From positions 2,846,520 to 2,910,519 of the forward strand of contig NZ_CP006644.1 of NCBI RefSeq assembly GCF_000512205.2: DNA of 64,000 nt, given 5' to 3'. Under the pieces are notes generated by a model, which ran no database searches, was not told the origin of the DNA, and saw nothing but the letters and a program-made list of their open reading frames with translations. The stretch comes from Sphingomonas sanxanigenens DSM 19645 = NX02 (lineage in GTDB: Bacteria; Pseudomonadota; Alphaproteobacteria; Sphingomonadales; Sphingomonadaceae). The position numbers and the translations under genes are program-made. Shown piece by piece: positions 8,200 through 17,091 of this stretch (positions are counted from its first letter, which is position 1; the number at the start of each line of letters is the position of its first letter).

Positions 8200-9161
8200 C
8201 AGTCGGGCATCCGCTCCGCGCCGAAGGGATCGGCGGCCTTCGCCTTGCGGTCGACGAACTGCGGCTTGAGGCCGAGCGTGATCAGCAGCGACGACGACAC
8301 ATAGACCGACGAATAGGTGCCGACGAAGATGCCGAGCAGCATCGCCGAGGCGAAGCCGCGCAGCACATGGCCGCCCAGCAGCAGCAGCGAGAGCAGCGCG
8401 AGCATCACCGTGACCGTCGTCATCACCGTCCGCGGCAAGGTCTCGTTGACGGACAGGTCGATCAACGACTTCAGGTCCATCTTGCGATATTTGCGCATAT
8501 TCTCACGGATACGGTCGTCGATCACCATCTTGTCGTTGATCGAATAGCCGACGATCGTCAGCATGGCGGCGACGATGTTGAGGTCAAATTCGAGCCGGGT
8601 GATCGCGAAGAAGCCCAGCGTGATCAGCACGTCGTGCGTGATCGCGACGAAGGTCGAGACGCCGAACTGCCATTCGTAGCGGAACCACGAGAAGACGGCG
8701 ATGCCGAACACCGCGAGCACCACGGCCAGGATGCCGTTGGTCACCAGTTCGCCGGAGACCTTGCCCGAAACCGCGTCATAGCGGTTGAAGCGTGCGCCGG
8801 GGAATTCCTTCTCCAGCGCGGTCCGTACCTTGTTGAGCACGGCGTTGGTCGCGCCCTGATCGGCGCTTTCGGGTGCCGGCAAGCGGATCGACACGGTCTT
8901 CGGGTCGCCGAACTGCTGCAGCGAACTTTGACCCACGCCAAGGCCGTCGACGACGCTGCGCACGCGCTCCAGATCGGGCGCGGCCGGGAAGGTTTCCTCG
9001 ATCATCAGGCCGCCGACGAAATCGACGCCGAGATTGAGCCCCTTGTAGAAGGTCGCCCCCATCGCAAGCACGGTGAGGATCGCGGTGATGGCGAACGCCC
9101 AGTGACGGACGGCGACGAACCGGATGTTCGTGTTGTCGGGGACGAATTTCAGAAGCTTCAT
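8199..9161 (-). CDS. secF: Protein translocase subunit SecF
   Basis: 320 residues with the SecF layout: TM1 at about 17-37, a periplasmic domain carrying GVDFVGGLMIEETF, then five clustered TM segments from about 135 to 300 including the GYSINDKMVIDDRIRE motif. SecF pairs with SecD and uses proton motive force to pull exported chains into the periplasm. It follows secD by about 16 bases and overlaps the DUF498 gene by one base. Confidence 0.97.
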   Translation of the reverse strand: MKLLKFVPDNTNIRFVAVRHWAFAITAILTVLAMGATFYKGLNLGVDFVGGLMIEETFPAAPDLERVRSVVDGLGVGQSSLQQFGDPKTVSIRLPAPESADQGATNAVLNKVRTALEKEFPGARFNRYDAVSGKVSGELVTNGILAVVLAVFGIAVFSWFRYEWQFGVSTFVAITHDVLITLGFFAITRLEFDLNIVAAMLTIVGYSINDKMVIDDRIRENMRKYRKMDLKSLIDLSVNETLPRTVMTTVTVMLALLSLLLLGGHVLRGFASAMLLGIFVGTYSSVYVSSSLLITLGLKPQFVDRKAKAADPFGAERMPD

Positions 9162-9177
9162 CTGGGATCTCCGTCCG

Positions 9178-10779
9178 TCAGATCACGAGTTCGGTGGGAC
9201 GCGTGCGATGCAGCCAGCCCGCGGCGAGCATGCGCGTGAACATCACCGCCGTGAACACGGAGGTCGCAATGCCGATCAGGAGAACGAGCGCGAAACCCTT
9301 CACCGGCCCGCTGCCCATGAACAACATGATGCCGCCGGCGATCGCGTGCGTCACATTCGCCTCGAAGATGGTGCGGCTCGCTTCCTTGTACCCGAATTCC
9401 ACGGACTGCATCACCGACCGTCCGCGCCGGCGCTCTTCCCGGATGCGTTCGTAGACCAGCACGTTGGCGTCGACCGCGGTACCGATCGTCAGCACGAAGC
9501 CGGCGATGCCCGGCAGCGTCAGGGTCGCGCCGAAAATGCCCATCACGCCCAGGATCACCAGCACGTTGATGACGACGGCGATGTTCGCGTAGATGCCGAA
9601 GCGACCATAGCTGACGAACATGAAGACGATGACAGCAGCGGCGGCCACCGCCGAGGCGATCAGGCCCGCGCGGATGGAATCAGCGCCGAGGTCAGGCCCC
9701 ACCGTCCGCTCGTCGACGACGTTGAGCTTCACCGGCAGCGAACCGGATTTCAGCGCGATCGCGAGCTGGTTGGCGCTTTCGACCGTGAAGCTGCCCGAGA
9801 TCTGCGCCGAACCGCCCGTGATCGGCTCATTGATGTTCGGTGCGGAAAGCACGACCCCATCGAGGATGATCGCGAACGGCTTGCCGACGTTGTCGGTGGT
9901 GACGCGCGCGAACTTTTTCGCGCCGGAGCCGTTGAAACGGATGCCCACCACCGGCTCGTTGCTCTGGGGCTCGAACGCCTGTTGCGCGTCGGTCAATTCC
10001 TCGCCCGACACCATCACCTGGCGCTGCACGGCGATAACCGGAATGCCGCCCGGATTGGTCGGATAGGGCAGGATCTGGGTGCCGGCTGGCGCACGATTCT
10101 GCAGGAGATCGGCCTGCGACACATCCGCGACGAGCTTGAATTCGAGCTTGGCGGTCTGCCCGATCAGGTTCTTGACCTGCGCCGGATCCTGCACGCCGGG
10201 CACCTGCACGAGAATGCGGGTGCTGCCCTGGCGCACGATCGTCGCCTCACGCGTGCCGAGCGAGTCGATGCGCTTGCGGATGATCTCCGTCGCGACCTCC
10301 ATCGCGGCATCGACGCCGGCCTTGATGCCCGCCTCGGTCGGCACGACGTTGATGGTATTGCCATCGCGCACGGTCACGTCGAAATCGCGCTGGCCTGTCA
10401 TGCCGGCGCCCTGCGTCAGCGGGCGGATGCGCTCCACTGCGGCATCGACCTGCGACTGGTCACGCACCATGAAGACGAGCCGGCCGTCCCGCGACGAAAT
10501 GTCACCGATCGCGATCCGGGGCGCGCCAGCCCGGCGCAGCTCGGTGCGGACCTGTTCCTCCATCGACGTGAGCTTGAGCTTCGCCACTTCGTCGGCGTTC
10601 GCTTCGAGCAGCAGGTGGCTGCCGCCGGCAAGGTCGAGACCCAGGCTGATGCGCGGCTTGAGGAAGCCCGGCAAGGGCTGCAGCACGCGTTCCGGAAGGA
10701 AGCTCGGCACGGCGCACAGGACGCCGAAGACGATGATCGCCCAGATCAGCAGCTTTTTCCAGCGCGGGAAGATCAGCAT
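9178..10779 (-). CDS. secD: Protein translocase subunit SecD
   Basis: 533 residues. TM1 lies at about 7-25, then a large periplasmic region begins with the signature GLDLAGGSHLLLE, and five C-terminal TM segments span about 365-525 with TIGTAVDANVLVYERIREE, the conserved aspartate-containing motif of the proton path. It works with SecF and YajC on the periplasmic side of SecYEG. It starts just after yajC, with a seven-base gap, in the order yajC-secD-secF. Confidence 0.98.
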   Translation of the reverse strand: MLIFPRWKKLLIWAIIVFGVLCAVPSFLPERVLQPLPGFLKPRISLGLDLAGGSHLLLEANADEVAKLKLTSMEEQVRTELRRAGAPRIAIGDISSRDGRLVFMVRDQSQVDAAVERIRPLTQGAGMTGQRDFDVTVRDGNTINVVPTEAGIKAGVDAAMEVATEIIRKRIDSLGTREATIVRQGSTRILVQVPGVQDPAQVKNLIGQTAKLEFKLVADVSQADLLQNRAPAGTQILPYPTNPGGIPVIAVQRQVMVSGEELTDAQQAFEPQSNEPVVGIRFNGSGAKKFARVTTDNVGKPFAIILDGVVLSAPNINEPITGGSAQISGSFTVESANQLAIALKSGSLPVKLNVVDERTVGPDLGADSIRAGLIASAVAAAAVIVFMFVSYGRFGIYANIAVVINVLVILGVMGIFGATLTLPGIAGFVLTIGTAVDANVLVYERIREERRRGRSVMQSVEFGYKEASRTIFEANVTHAIAGGIMLFMGSGPVKGFALVLLIGIATSVFTAVMFTRMLAAGWLHRTRPTELVI

Positions 10780-10786
10780 CGGCGGA

Positions 10787-11125
10787 TCAGTCGTTCGCGG
10801 GCTTGGAAGCGCCGCCGGTCAGCACGTCGGTGAGCGTGCCCTTGACCGCCTTGACCTTGACGCCGTTGGCGATCTCGACCTCGACATGATCGTCGGCGAC
10901 CTTGGTCACCTTGCCGAACAGGCCGCCGCCGGTGACGACCTCGTCGCCGCGCTTGACCGCCTCGATCTTGTCGCGATGCGCCTTCGCGCGCTTCTGCTGG
11001 GGGCGGATCATCAGGAAATAGAAGACGACGACCAGCAGCAGCATCTGGCCGATCATCAGGAAGGTACCGCCGCCCGCTGACGCGATGCCGGTTGCGGATT
11101 GAGCGAAAGCGGGAGAGGAAAACAT
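10787..11125 (-). CDS. yajC: Preprotein translocase subunit YajC
   Basis: 112 residues: a single TM helix at about 25-43 (FLMIGQMLLLVVVFYFLMI), immediately followed by RPQQKRAKAHRDKIEAVKRGDEVVTGGGLFGKV, the YajC signature, and an acidic small barrel. YajC associates with SecDF in the inner membrane. It is the first gene of the operon; the 230 bases before it to corC hold no gene and no promoter I can name with confidence. Confidence 0.96.
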   Translation of the reverse strand: MFSSPAFAQSATGIASAGGGTFLMIGQMLLLVVVFYFLMIRPQQKRAKAHRDKIEAVKRGDEVVTGGGLFGKVTKVADDHVEVEIANGVKVKAVKGTLTDVLTGGASKPAND

Positions 11126-11357
11126 GCGCGGAGCCGACCTGAATAGCGTTTGGGGGCCGCGTCACCGCGTCCCCGGAGAAGGCGCGCGCCTATCACGGAG
11201 TCGCGCGGCGACGCAATGGCGGCGTGGCGCTCGATCGCTCCTCCGCACGCCGATCGGCCATGCTTCGCGCAGGACAAATCGCGGTCGGGGAAGATGCAGG
11301 CGCCGCGCTTGCCGGCCCTCCGCCGGGAAGCACCGGCGAATGCCGCCCGTCGTCCGG

Positions 11358-12257
11358 CTATTTCCCGCCGTCGACCTGCGGCGCCGGCGCATGCAGCCGA
11401 ACGCGCGTCACGCGTTTCTCGTCGCCCTCGGTCACCTCGATCTTCCAGCCGCTGTCATGCGCCACGATCTCGCCGGGCTGCGGCACATGGCCGGCGAGCA
11501 CGAAGGCGAGGCCGCCCAGCGTCTCGACGTCTTCCTCGACATCGGCGAGCCGCGGGTCGATCGCCTCGGCGACGTCTTCCAGTTCGGCACGCGCGTCGGC
11601 ATCCCAGATGCCGTCCTCGACCAGCGCGAAATGCACGGGGGCCGCCTCGTCATGCTCGTCCTCGATCTCGCCGACGATCTCCTCAACGACGTCCTCGATC
11701 GTCACCAGCCCCTCGGTGCCCGAATATTCGTCGAGCACGATCGCCAGATGGACGCGCTGCGTGCGCATCAGCACGAGCAGGTCGATCACCCCCATCGCCT
11801 GCGGCACGTAGAGCGGCTGGCGGATCAGCGAGGAAATGCCGTCGGGTCGGGGCTTCACCCCCGCCATGATCTCGAACACGTCCTTGATGTGGACCATGCC
11901 GATGACGGTATCGAGGCTCTCGCGATAGACCGGCAGCCGGCTGTGCCCCGCATCTGCCAGCAGCGCGACGAGTTCGTCGAAGGTCGCGGTCTCGGCGATC
12001 GCGACGATATCGGCGCGGGGCACGCCCACATCGTCCGCGGTGCGCTCACCGAAATGCAGCAGGTTGCGCAGCATCTGGCGTTCGAGCGGCGATAGATCGC
12101 CCTTGGCGGGGATCGCCCCGCCGGTTTCCTCATGCTCGTCGATCGCTTCCTCGATCTGGTCGCGAAGCGATGGCTCCACGTCCTCGCCGAACAGCAATCC
12201 GCGCAGTCCGCGCCACAATCGGCCGCTACTGTCGCCGCTACTCGAATCGTCTGGCAT
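11358..12257 (-). CDS. corC: CorC/HlyC-type CBS-domain protein
   Basis: 299 residues without TM segments. Residues about 65-190 form two CBS repeats (SRLPVYRESLDTVIGMVHIKDVF, then MRTQRVHLAIVLDEYSGTEGLVTIEDVVEEIVGEI), and the last 85 residues form the CorC/HlyC domain. Soluble CorC is linked to magnesium or cobalt efflux, and this family is often misnamed hemolysin. It lies downstream of ybeY with an 11-base gap, the conserved miaB-phoH-ybeY-corC order. The lnt gene that commonly follows in other proteobacteria is absent; the secDF operon comes next. Confidence 0.93.
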   Translation of the reverse strand: MPDDSSSGDSSGRLWRGLRGLLFGEDVEPSLRDQIEEAIDEHEETGGAIPAKGDLSPLERQMLRNLLHFGERTADDVGVPRADIVAIAETATFDELVALLADAGHSRLPVYRESLDTVIGMVHIKDVFEIMAGVKPRPDGISSLIRQPLYVPQAMGVIDLLVLMRTQRVHLAIVLDEYSGTEGLVTIEDVVEEIVGEIEDEHDEAAPVHFALVEDGIWDADARAELEDVAEAIDPRLADVEEDVETLGGLAFVLAGHVPQPGEIVAHDSGWKIEVTEGDEKRVTRVRLHAPAPQVDGGK

Positions 12258-12268
12258 GTCGCTGCCGG

Positions 12269-12778
12269 TCAGCCCTCATCTACGGGATAGGGGTCAGCGA
12301 TGCCCAGGCCAGCGAGCGCCGTTCGTTCCAGCGCTTCCATGGCTTCCGCTTCGTCAGTCCCCTGATGATCATAACCTAGCAAATGCAGGGTGCCGTGGAC
12401 AATCAAATGCGTTGTGTGTGCTTCAAGCGTAATGCCGCGCTCTTCGGCTTCCACCTCGCAAACGCCCTGCGCAAGCACGATGTCCCCCAGCAGGACCTCG
12501 CCATCGTCCGAATTGGTCAGCCCTTCGATCAGGTCGGGCTGCACCATCGGGAAGGACAGCACATTGGTCGGCCGATCCTTGTCGCGATAGGCGGCATTGA
12601 GCGCGCGCACCTCGGCATTGCCGGCAAGCTTCACCGATACCTCCACCGCGAACGGTGCAGAGGCGAGGAAGCCGTGCGGCGTCTGGGTGATGGCGGCGGT
12701 CACCGCCTGGGTCGCCAGCGCATCCCAGTCGACCGCGTCGGACCAATCGGCGTCCTGCAACAGGGCGATGTCGAGCAT
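12269..12778 (-). CDS. ybeY: Endoribonuclease YbeY (rRNA maturation)
   Basis: 169 residues ending in the metal-binding motif HGTLHLLGYDH, whose three histidines hold the catalytic zinc, with RALNAAYRDKDRPTNVLSFP in the middle. YbeY matures the 16S rRNA 3' end and joins ribosome quality control. The frame opens seven codons earlier, but ATG 12778 lies one base after the phoH stop behind a G-rich ribosome site, so it is the likely start and is coupled to phoH. Confidence 0.95.
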   Translation of the reverse strand: MLDIALLQDADWSDAVDWDALATQAVTAAITQTPHGFLASAPFAVEVSVKLAGNAEVRALNAAYRDKDRPTNVLSFPMVQPDLIEGLTNSDDGEVLLGDIVLAQGVCEVEAEERGITLEAHTTHLIVHGTLHLLGYDHQGTDEAEAMEALERTALAGLGIADPYPVDEG

Positions 12779-12779
12779 G

Positions 12780-13775
12780 CTAGTTCCCCCGCCCCTCATA
12801 GGCCTCGACGATGCGGCCGACGATCGGGTGGCGCACGACGTCCGCCACGCCGAAGCCGATCACCGAAATGCCCTGCACGCCCGTCAGCCGGCCGACCGCG
12901 TCGGCAAGGCCCGATTTGCTGGCATCCGGCAGATCGACCTGCTTCGGGTCCCCGCAGACCACCATCCGGCTGCCTTCGCCGAAGCGGGTCAGGAACATCT
13001 TCATCTGCGCGGGCGTGGTGTTCTGCGCCTCGTCGAGAATGATGAAGGCGTTGGCCAGGGTGCGACCACGCATGAACGCGATCGGCGCGATCTCGATCTC
13101 GCCAGAGGCGATGCGCCGCTCCACCTGCTCGGCGGGCAGGCAGTCATAGAGCGCGTCGTAAAGTGGGCGGAGATAGGGATCGACCTTCTCCTTCATGTCG
13201 CCGGGCAGAAAGCCCAGCCGCTCGCCGGCCTCGACCGCGGGACGCGACAGGATGAGGCGGTCGACCGAGCCGGTGATGAGCTGCGCCACCGCCTGCGCGA
13301 CCGCAAGATAGGTCTTGCCGGTACCCGCCGGGCCGAGCGCGAAGATGATCTCGTCGCGCGCCAGCGCTTCCATGTAACGGATCTGCGTCGCGGAGCGCGG
13401 CACGATCGTCTTCTTGCGCGTGCGGATCATCACCGCGGGCGGCTGGCTGACGTCGGCGCGGATGATGCCGTCCAACGTCGGCTCCGAAGACATGGCGATC
13501 ACCGCCTCGACCGTGCCCGAATCGATATCCTGCCCCTGCACGATGCGGTTGTAGAGGCCGGTCAGCACGTCGCGCGCCCGCGCGGTCGCGCTCGCCTCTC
13601 CCTCAAGCTGCAATCGATTGCCGCGCGCGCCGATATAGACGCCGAGTCGATCCTCGATCGCAACCAGGTTCTGGTCATATTCGCCGAACAGGCGGCCGAG
13701 GAGCTGGGGCTTGTCGAAGACGATCTCGAGACGGGATCTGTCACCGTTCTGGGCTGGCACTGGCTTGCGCGACAT
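12780..13775 (-). CDS. phoH: PhoH-like ATPase (YbeZ)
   Basis: 331 residues. The N-terminal part holds a KH-like region (about 15-90) and the C-terminal part a P-loop ATPase: Walker A GPAGTGKTYLA, Walker B FIILDEAQNTTP and the sensor motif VVCGDPKQVDLP. PhoH-like proteins interact with YbeY and are thought to act as RNA helicases in rRNA processing. It lies between miaB and ybeY in the conserved order; the name phoH comes from E. coli and does not imply phosphate control here. Confidence 0.95.
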   Translation of the reverse strand: MSRKPVPAQNGDRSRLEIVFDKPQLLGRLFGEYDQNLVAIEDRLGVYIGARGNRLQLEGEASATARARDVLTGLYNRIVQGQDIDSGTVEAVIAMSSEPTLDGIIRADVSQPPAVMIRTRKKTIVPRSATQIRYMEALARDEIIFALGPAGTGKTYLAVAQAVAQLITGSVDRLILSRPAVEAGERLGFLPGDMKEKVDPYLRPLYDALYDCLPAEQVERRIASGEIEIAPIAFMRGRTLANAFIILDEAQNTTPAQMKMFLTRFGEGSRMVVCGDPKQVDLPDASKSGLADAVGRLTGVQGISVIGFGVADVVRHPIVGRIVEAYEGRGN

Positions 13776-13878
13776 AGGGCTCCTGGCTCGTCCGCGGGAA
13801 CGCCCGCTACCGGACGCCGCTACAATGCGGATGTGGCTGAACGGTGTCCATCGGCTCGATCAAGCGCGATGGCGATTC

Positions 13879-15237
13879 TCAGGCGGCCTGTCGCCCAAAC
13901 AGCACAGCCGACAGGCTGTTGGGCCCGGCCCGCGCGATCTCGACCTCGACGAGGTCGCCGATCGCCGCGGTCGGATCGACGACATGGACGGACTGCAGCC
14001 AGGGCGACTTGCCGATGAGCTGCCCGGGCAGCTTGCCCTTGCGTTCCAGCAGCACGCTGGTGTGCCGGCCGACGGTCGCCTGGTTGAACGCGTGCTGATC
14101 GGCGTTGATCGCGGCCTGCAGGCGCTGCAACCGTTCGTCCATGACCGCAGGCGCGATCTGGTCCGCCATGGTCGCGGCGGGCGTGCCGGCGCGCGGCGAA
14201 TATTTGAAGCTGTAGGCCTGCGCGTAGCGCGCTTCGCTGACCAGCGCGAGCGTCTCCTCGAACTCCGCGTCGGTCTCGCCGGGGAAGCCAACGATGAAGT
14301 CACCCGACAGCGCGATGTCCGGCCGCGCCGCGCGGACGCGCGCGATCACCGCCCTGTAGCTGGCGGCGTCATGGCTGCGGTTCATCGCCTTCAGGATACG
14401 ATCGCTACCCGACTGCACCGGCAGATGGAGGAAGGGCATCAGCTTTTCCACCTCGGCATGCGCGCGGATCAGTCCCTCGCGCATGTCGTTGGGGTGGCTG
14501 GTGGTGTAGCGGATGCGCGCCAGACCCTCGATCCGGTCGAGCGCGCGGATCAGCCCGTCGAGGCCCTGGCGCTGCCCTTTCTCGTCCTCCCCTTCCCAGG
14601 CGTTGACGTTCTGGCCGAGCAAGGTGATCTCGCGCGCGCCACCATCGACCAGCGCCCTGGCCTCGTCGACGATCGCCGACCAGGGCCGGCTGATCTCGGC
14701 GCCCCGCGTATAGGGCACGACGCAATAGGTGCAGAATTTGTCGCAGCCTTCCTGAACGGTCAGGAAGGCACCGGGCGAGCGCCGCCGCGCGCGATCGGGC
14801 AGCGCGCCGAACTTGGAGGCGGCGGGCATGTCCGTATCCAGCGCGCGCTTGCCCGCGGCCGCATCGGCGACCATCGCCGGCAACCGGTGATAGGCCTGCG
14901 GCCCGACGACGATATCGACCTGCGGCGCACGCCGTGGAATCTCACCTCCCTCGGCCTGTGCGACGCAACCGGCGACCGCGATCATCGGCCGCGCGATCCG
15001 GTTGCCCTCGGCATCCTCGCGCTTCGCGAGCCGGCCGATGTCCGAATAGACCTTCTCCGCCGCCTTCTCGCGGATATGGCAGGTGTTGAGCACCACCAGA
15101 TCGGCGGTATCGGCGCCCACTTCGCTCAGCCCCTGCCCCGCCAGCAGTTCGGCCATGCGTTCGCCATCATAGACGTTCATCTGGCAACCGAACGACTTGA
15201 CGTGGAAGGTCCTGGGATTTTGGCGGGTGTCGATCAT
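13879..15237 (-). CDS. miaB: tRNA-2-methylthio-N6-isopentenyladenosine synthase MiaB
   Basis: 452 residues with three domains. An N-terminal UPF0004 domain holds three cysteines (SFGCQMN, LNTCHIREKA, AVAGCV) for the second iron-sulfur cluster. The radical SAM core has CDKFCTYC and VPYTRGAEISRP. The C-terminal TRAM domain (about 380-445) binds RNA. The enzyme methylthiolates A37 of tRNAs reading UNN codons. The open frame extends 26 codons upstream, but ATG 15237 begins at the conserved N-terminus and lies eight bases after the plsC stop. Confidence 0.97.
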   Translation of the reverse strand: MIDTRQNPRTFHVKSFGCQMNVYDGERMAELLAGQGLSEVGADTADLVVLNTCHIREKAAEKVYSDIGRLAKREDAEGNRIARPMIAVAGCVAQAEGGEIPRRAPQVDIVVGPQAYHRLPAMVADAAAGKRALDTDMPAASKFGALPDRARRRSPGAFLTVQEGCDKFCTYCVVPYTRGAEISRPWSAIVDEARALVDGGAREITLLGQNVNAWEGEDEKGQRQGLDGLIRALDRIEGLARIRYTTSHPNDMREGLIRAHAEVEKLMPFLHLPVQSGSDRILKAMNRSHDAASYRAVIARVRAARPDIALSGDFIVGFPGETDAEFEETLALVSEARYAQAYSFKYSPRAGTPAATMADQIAPAVMDERLQRLQAAINADQHAFNQATVGRHTSVLLERKGKLPGQLIGKSPWLQSVHVVDPTAAIGDLVEVEIARAGPNSLSAVLFGRQAA

Positions 15238-15244
15238 CGCGCGC

Positions 15245-16024
15245 CTATACAGATGGCAGCGGCCGCTTGGAAGCGGTGAGCGCCGACTGGATCCGCGCCC
15301 GCGCCTCTGCGGCAACGGCCTTGCGTCCCGGCAGCGTGGCGGGATCGAATGGTTCCAGGAAGTGCAAGGTCACCCGGTAGGGTCTGTGCCGGCGCAGCAC
15401 ACGGATCGCGTTCTCGTCGCCTTTCTCTTCGCCGATCCAGGCGATCTCGGGGCCCGCCGCGCCATAATCGAGCAGCAGCGGCTGCACGAGCATCGCCCGC
15501 GGCGGCGGCGCCATCACCGCGAACAACGCGGGTTTGAACGGCAGCAGATGGCTGCCATCGGTGGTCGTACCTTCGGGAAAGATCGTTACCGGCTGGTGCA
15601 CGGACACCGCGACGCGCAGCGCCTCGATCTGCTCGCCCACCGCCAGCCGGTCCGACCGCGAGACGAAGATCGTGTTGTTGAGCGAAGCGAGCCATCCGAC
15701 CACCGGCGCCCGCGCGATCCCGTCCTGCGCGACGAAGGCGGCGCCGCTGGCGCCCGCGATCACCGGGATGTCGATCCAGCCCAGATGATTGGCGACATAG
15801 AAAACATCATGCGTGACCGGCGCGCCGACGATCGTGACGCGTGCGCCCGCCACCCACGCCACAGCCTGCAGAAACCGGCGCGGCCAGGGCGAAACCTGTC
15901 CGGCGAGGCGCCACAGGACGTGCAGCGCGACGCACAGGATGACGAGAAACAGGAGCGTCGCGACGCGCGCGGCGAACAACGACCAGCCGAACGGATCAGC
16001 TCTTGCGGTCGATCGCGACGCCAT
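15245..16024 (-). CDS. plsC: 1-acyl-sn-glycerol-3-phosphate acyltransferase (PlsC family)
   Basis: About 259 residues. An N-terminal TM segment (AARVATLLFLVILCVALHVLW) precedes the acyltransferase domain with NHLGWID (the HxxxxD catalytic motif), VSRSD and FPEGTT, the glycerol-phosphate binding motif. It acylates lysophosphatidate in phospholipid synthesis at the inner membrane. The frame runs further upstream inside fur, but ATG 16024 overlaps only the last 29 bases of fur and leaves a normal N-terminus; the exact start remains uncertain. Confidence 0.9.
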   Translation of the reverse strand: MASRSTARADPFGWSLFAARVATLLFLVILCVALHVLWRLAGQVSPWPRRFLQAVAWVAGARVTIVGAPVTHDVFYVANHLGWIDIPVIAGASGAAFVAQDGIARAPVVGWLASLNNTIFVSRSDRLAVGEQIEALRVAVSVHQPVTIFPEGTTTDGSHLLPFKPALFAVMAPPPRAMLVQPLLLDYGAAGPEIAWIGEEKGDENAIRVLRRHRPYRVTLHFLEPFDPATLPGRKAVAAEARARIQSALTASKRPLPSV

Positions 16025-16418
16025 AGAGTTCCATGCGGTGATCGACCAGCCGGAACCCCAGCTTCTCTGCGATCTGCCGCTGCAGCGCTTCCAGTTCCGG
16101 ATCGACGAATTCGATGACATTGCCGGTCTCGACGTCGATCAGATGATCGTGATGCGCTTCCGGCGCCGCTTCGTAGCGCGCGCGGCCATCACCGAAATCA
16201 TGGCGTTCGAGAATACCGGCCTCTTCGAACAGGCGCACCGTGCGATAGACCGTCGCGATCGAAATGCCGGGATCGATCGCCGAAGCGCGGGCATGCAGTT
16301 TTTCGACGTCGGGATGGTCCTCGGCCTCCGACAGGACCCGTGCGATCACGCGGCGCTGTTCGGTGATCCGCAGCCCTTTCTCATGGCAAAGGGCTTCGAC
16401 GTCGATCTTACGGGGCAT
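15996..16418 (-). CDS. fur: Fur family regulator, alphaproteobacterial Fur/Mur type
   Basis: 140 residues: a winged helix at about 12-80 (GLRITEQRRVIARVL, then GISIATVYRTVRLFEEAGI) and a dimerisation domain with EAHHDHLIDVETGNVIEFVD. The sensing histidines and E/D ligands are present, but the CxxC pair of the structural zinc site in E. coli Fur is replaced by D-V-E-T. This is usual for alphaproteobacterial Fur/Mur proteins, some of which answer mainly to manganese. The metal sensed here is therefore open. It is upstream of and overlaps plsC. Confidence 0.92.
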   Translation of the reverse strand: MPRKIDVEALCHEKGLRITEQRRVIARVLSEAEDHPDVEKLHARASAIDPGISIATVYRTVRLFEEAGILERHDFGDGRARYEAAPEAHHDHLIDVETGNVIEFVDPELEALQRQIAEKLGFRLVDHRMELYGVAIDRKS

Positions 16419-16530
16419 GCAACTCGCCTGATTGTTTTCGCGCAGACGCCCCGTCTAGCGACTTTCGCAGCGCAACGAAAGCCGGCTGGCGCCGATCCCG
16501 CCGATGGGGATCGGCGCCGATGGCAAGGCC

Positions 16531-16956
16531 TCAGCGGCCCTTGCGCGGCTTGGTGCCGAGGCCGATCTTCTTTGCCAGCGAACGACGCTGTTCCGCATAG
16601 CTCGGCGCGACCATCGGATAGTCGGCAGGCAGGCCCCACTTGGTGCGATACTGTTCCGGCGTCAGCTGATAGTGCGTCATCAGGTGGCGCTTGAGCATCT
16701 TGAGCTTCTTGCCGTCCTCGAGGCAGACGATGTAGTCCTGCTTCACCGAGGAGCGGACCGAAACCGCCGGTTCCTGCTTCACTTCGGGCTCGACCGGCTT
16801 CTCGCCCAGATTGGCGAGCGCGCCGTGCACGTTCTGGATCAGCAGCGGCAGATCGGCAACAGCGACGCTGTTGTTGCTCACATGCGCAGCGACGATGTCG
16901 GCCGTCAGGGTGACCAGCGTCTCGTTGAGTTCGGCCAGTTCGGTGTCTTCGCTCAT
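16531..16956 (-). CDS. mucR: MucR/Ros family zinc-finger transcriptional regulator
   Basis: 141 residues with a single C2H2-like Ros/MucR finger: YIVCLEDGKKLKMLKRHLMTHY, followed by the conserved QLTPEQYRTKWGLPADYPMVAPSYAEQRRSLAKKIGLG tail that contacts AT-rich DNA. MucR proteins act as H-NS-like global silencers of exopolysaccharide, motility and virulence genes in alphaproteobacteria. The N-terminal part (1-50) would form the oligomerisation region. It is monocistronic, about 110 bases upstream of fur. Confidence 0.95.
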   Translation of the reverse strand: MSEDTELAELNETLVTLTADIVAAHVSNNSVAVADLPLLIQNVHGALANLGEKPVEPEVKQEPAVSVRSSVKQDYIVCLEDGKKLKMLKRHLMTHYQLTPEQYRTKWGLPADYPMVAPSYAEQRRSLAKKIGLGTKPRKGR

Positions 16957-17091
16957 CTAGTTCAACTTTCGTGTCGGTTGTGCCGGGATGCGACCTTATA
17001 TCGGCGTGCCGCGGCTCGATCCGATGTCAAAATCATCCGACCATTGCAAGCAATAAACGACGAACATTGGGTACTATCGAACGCGAGCAGT

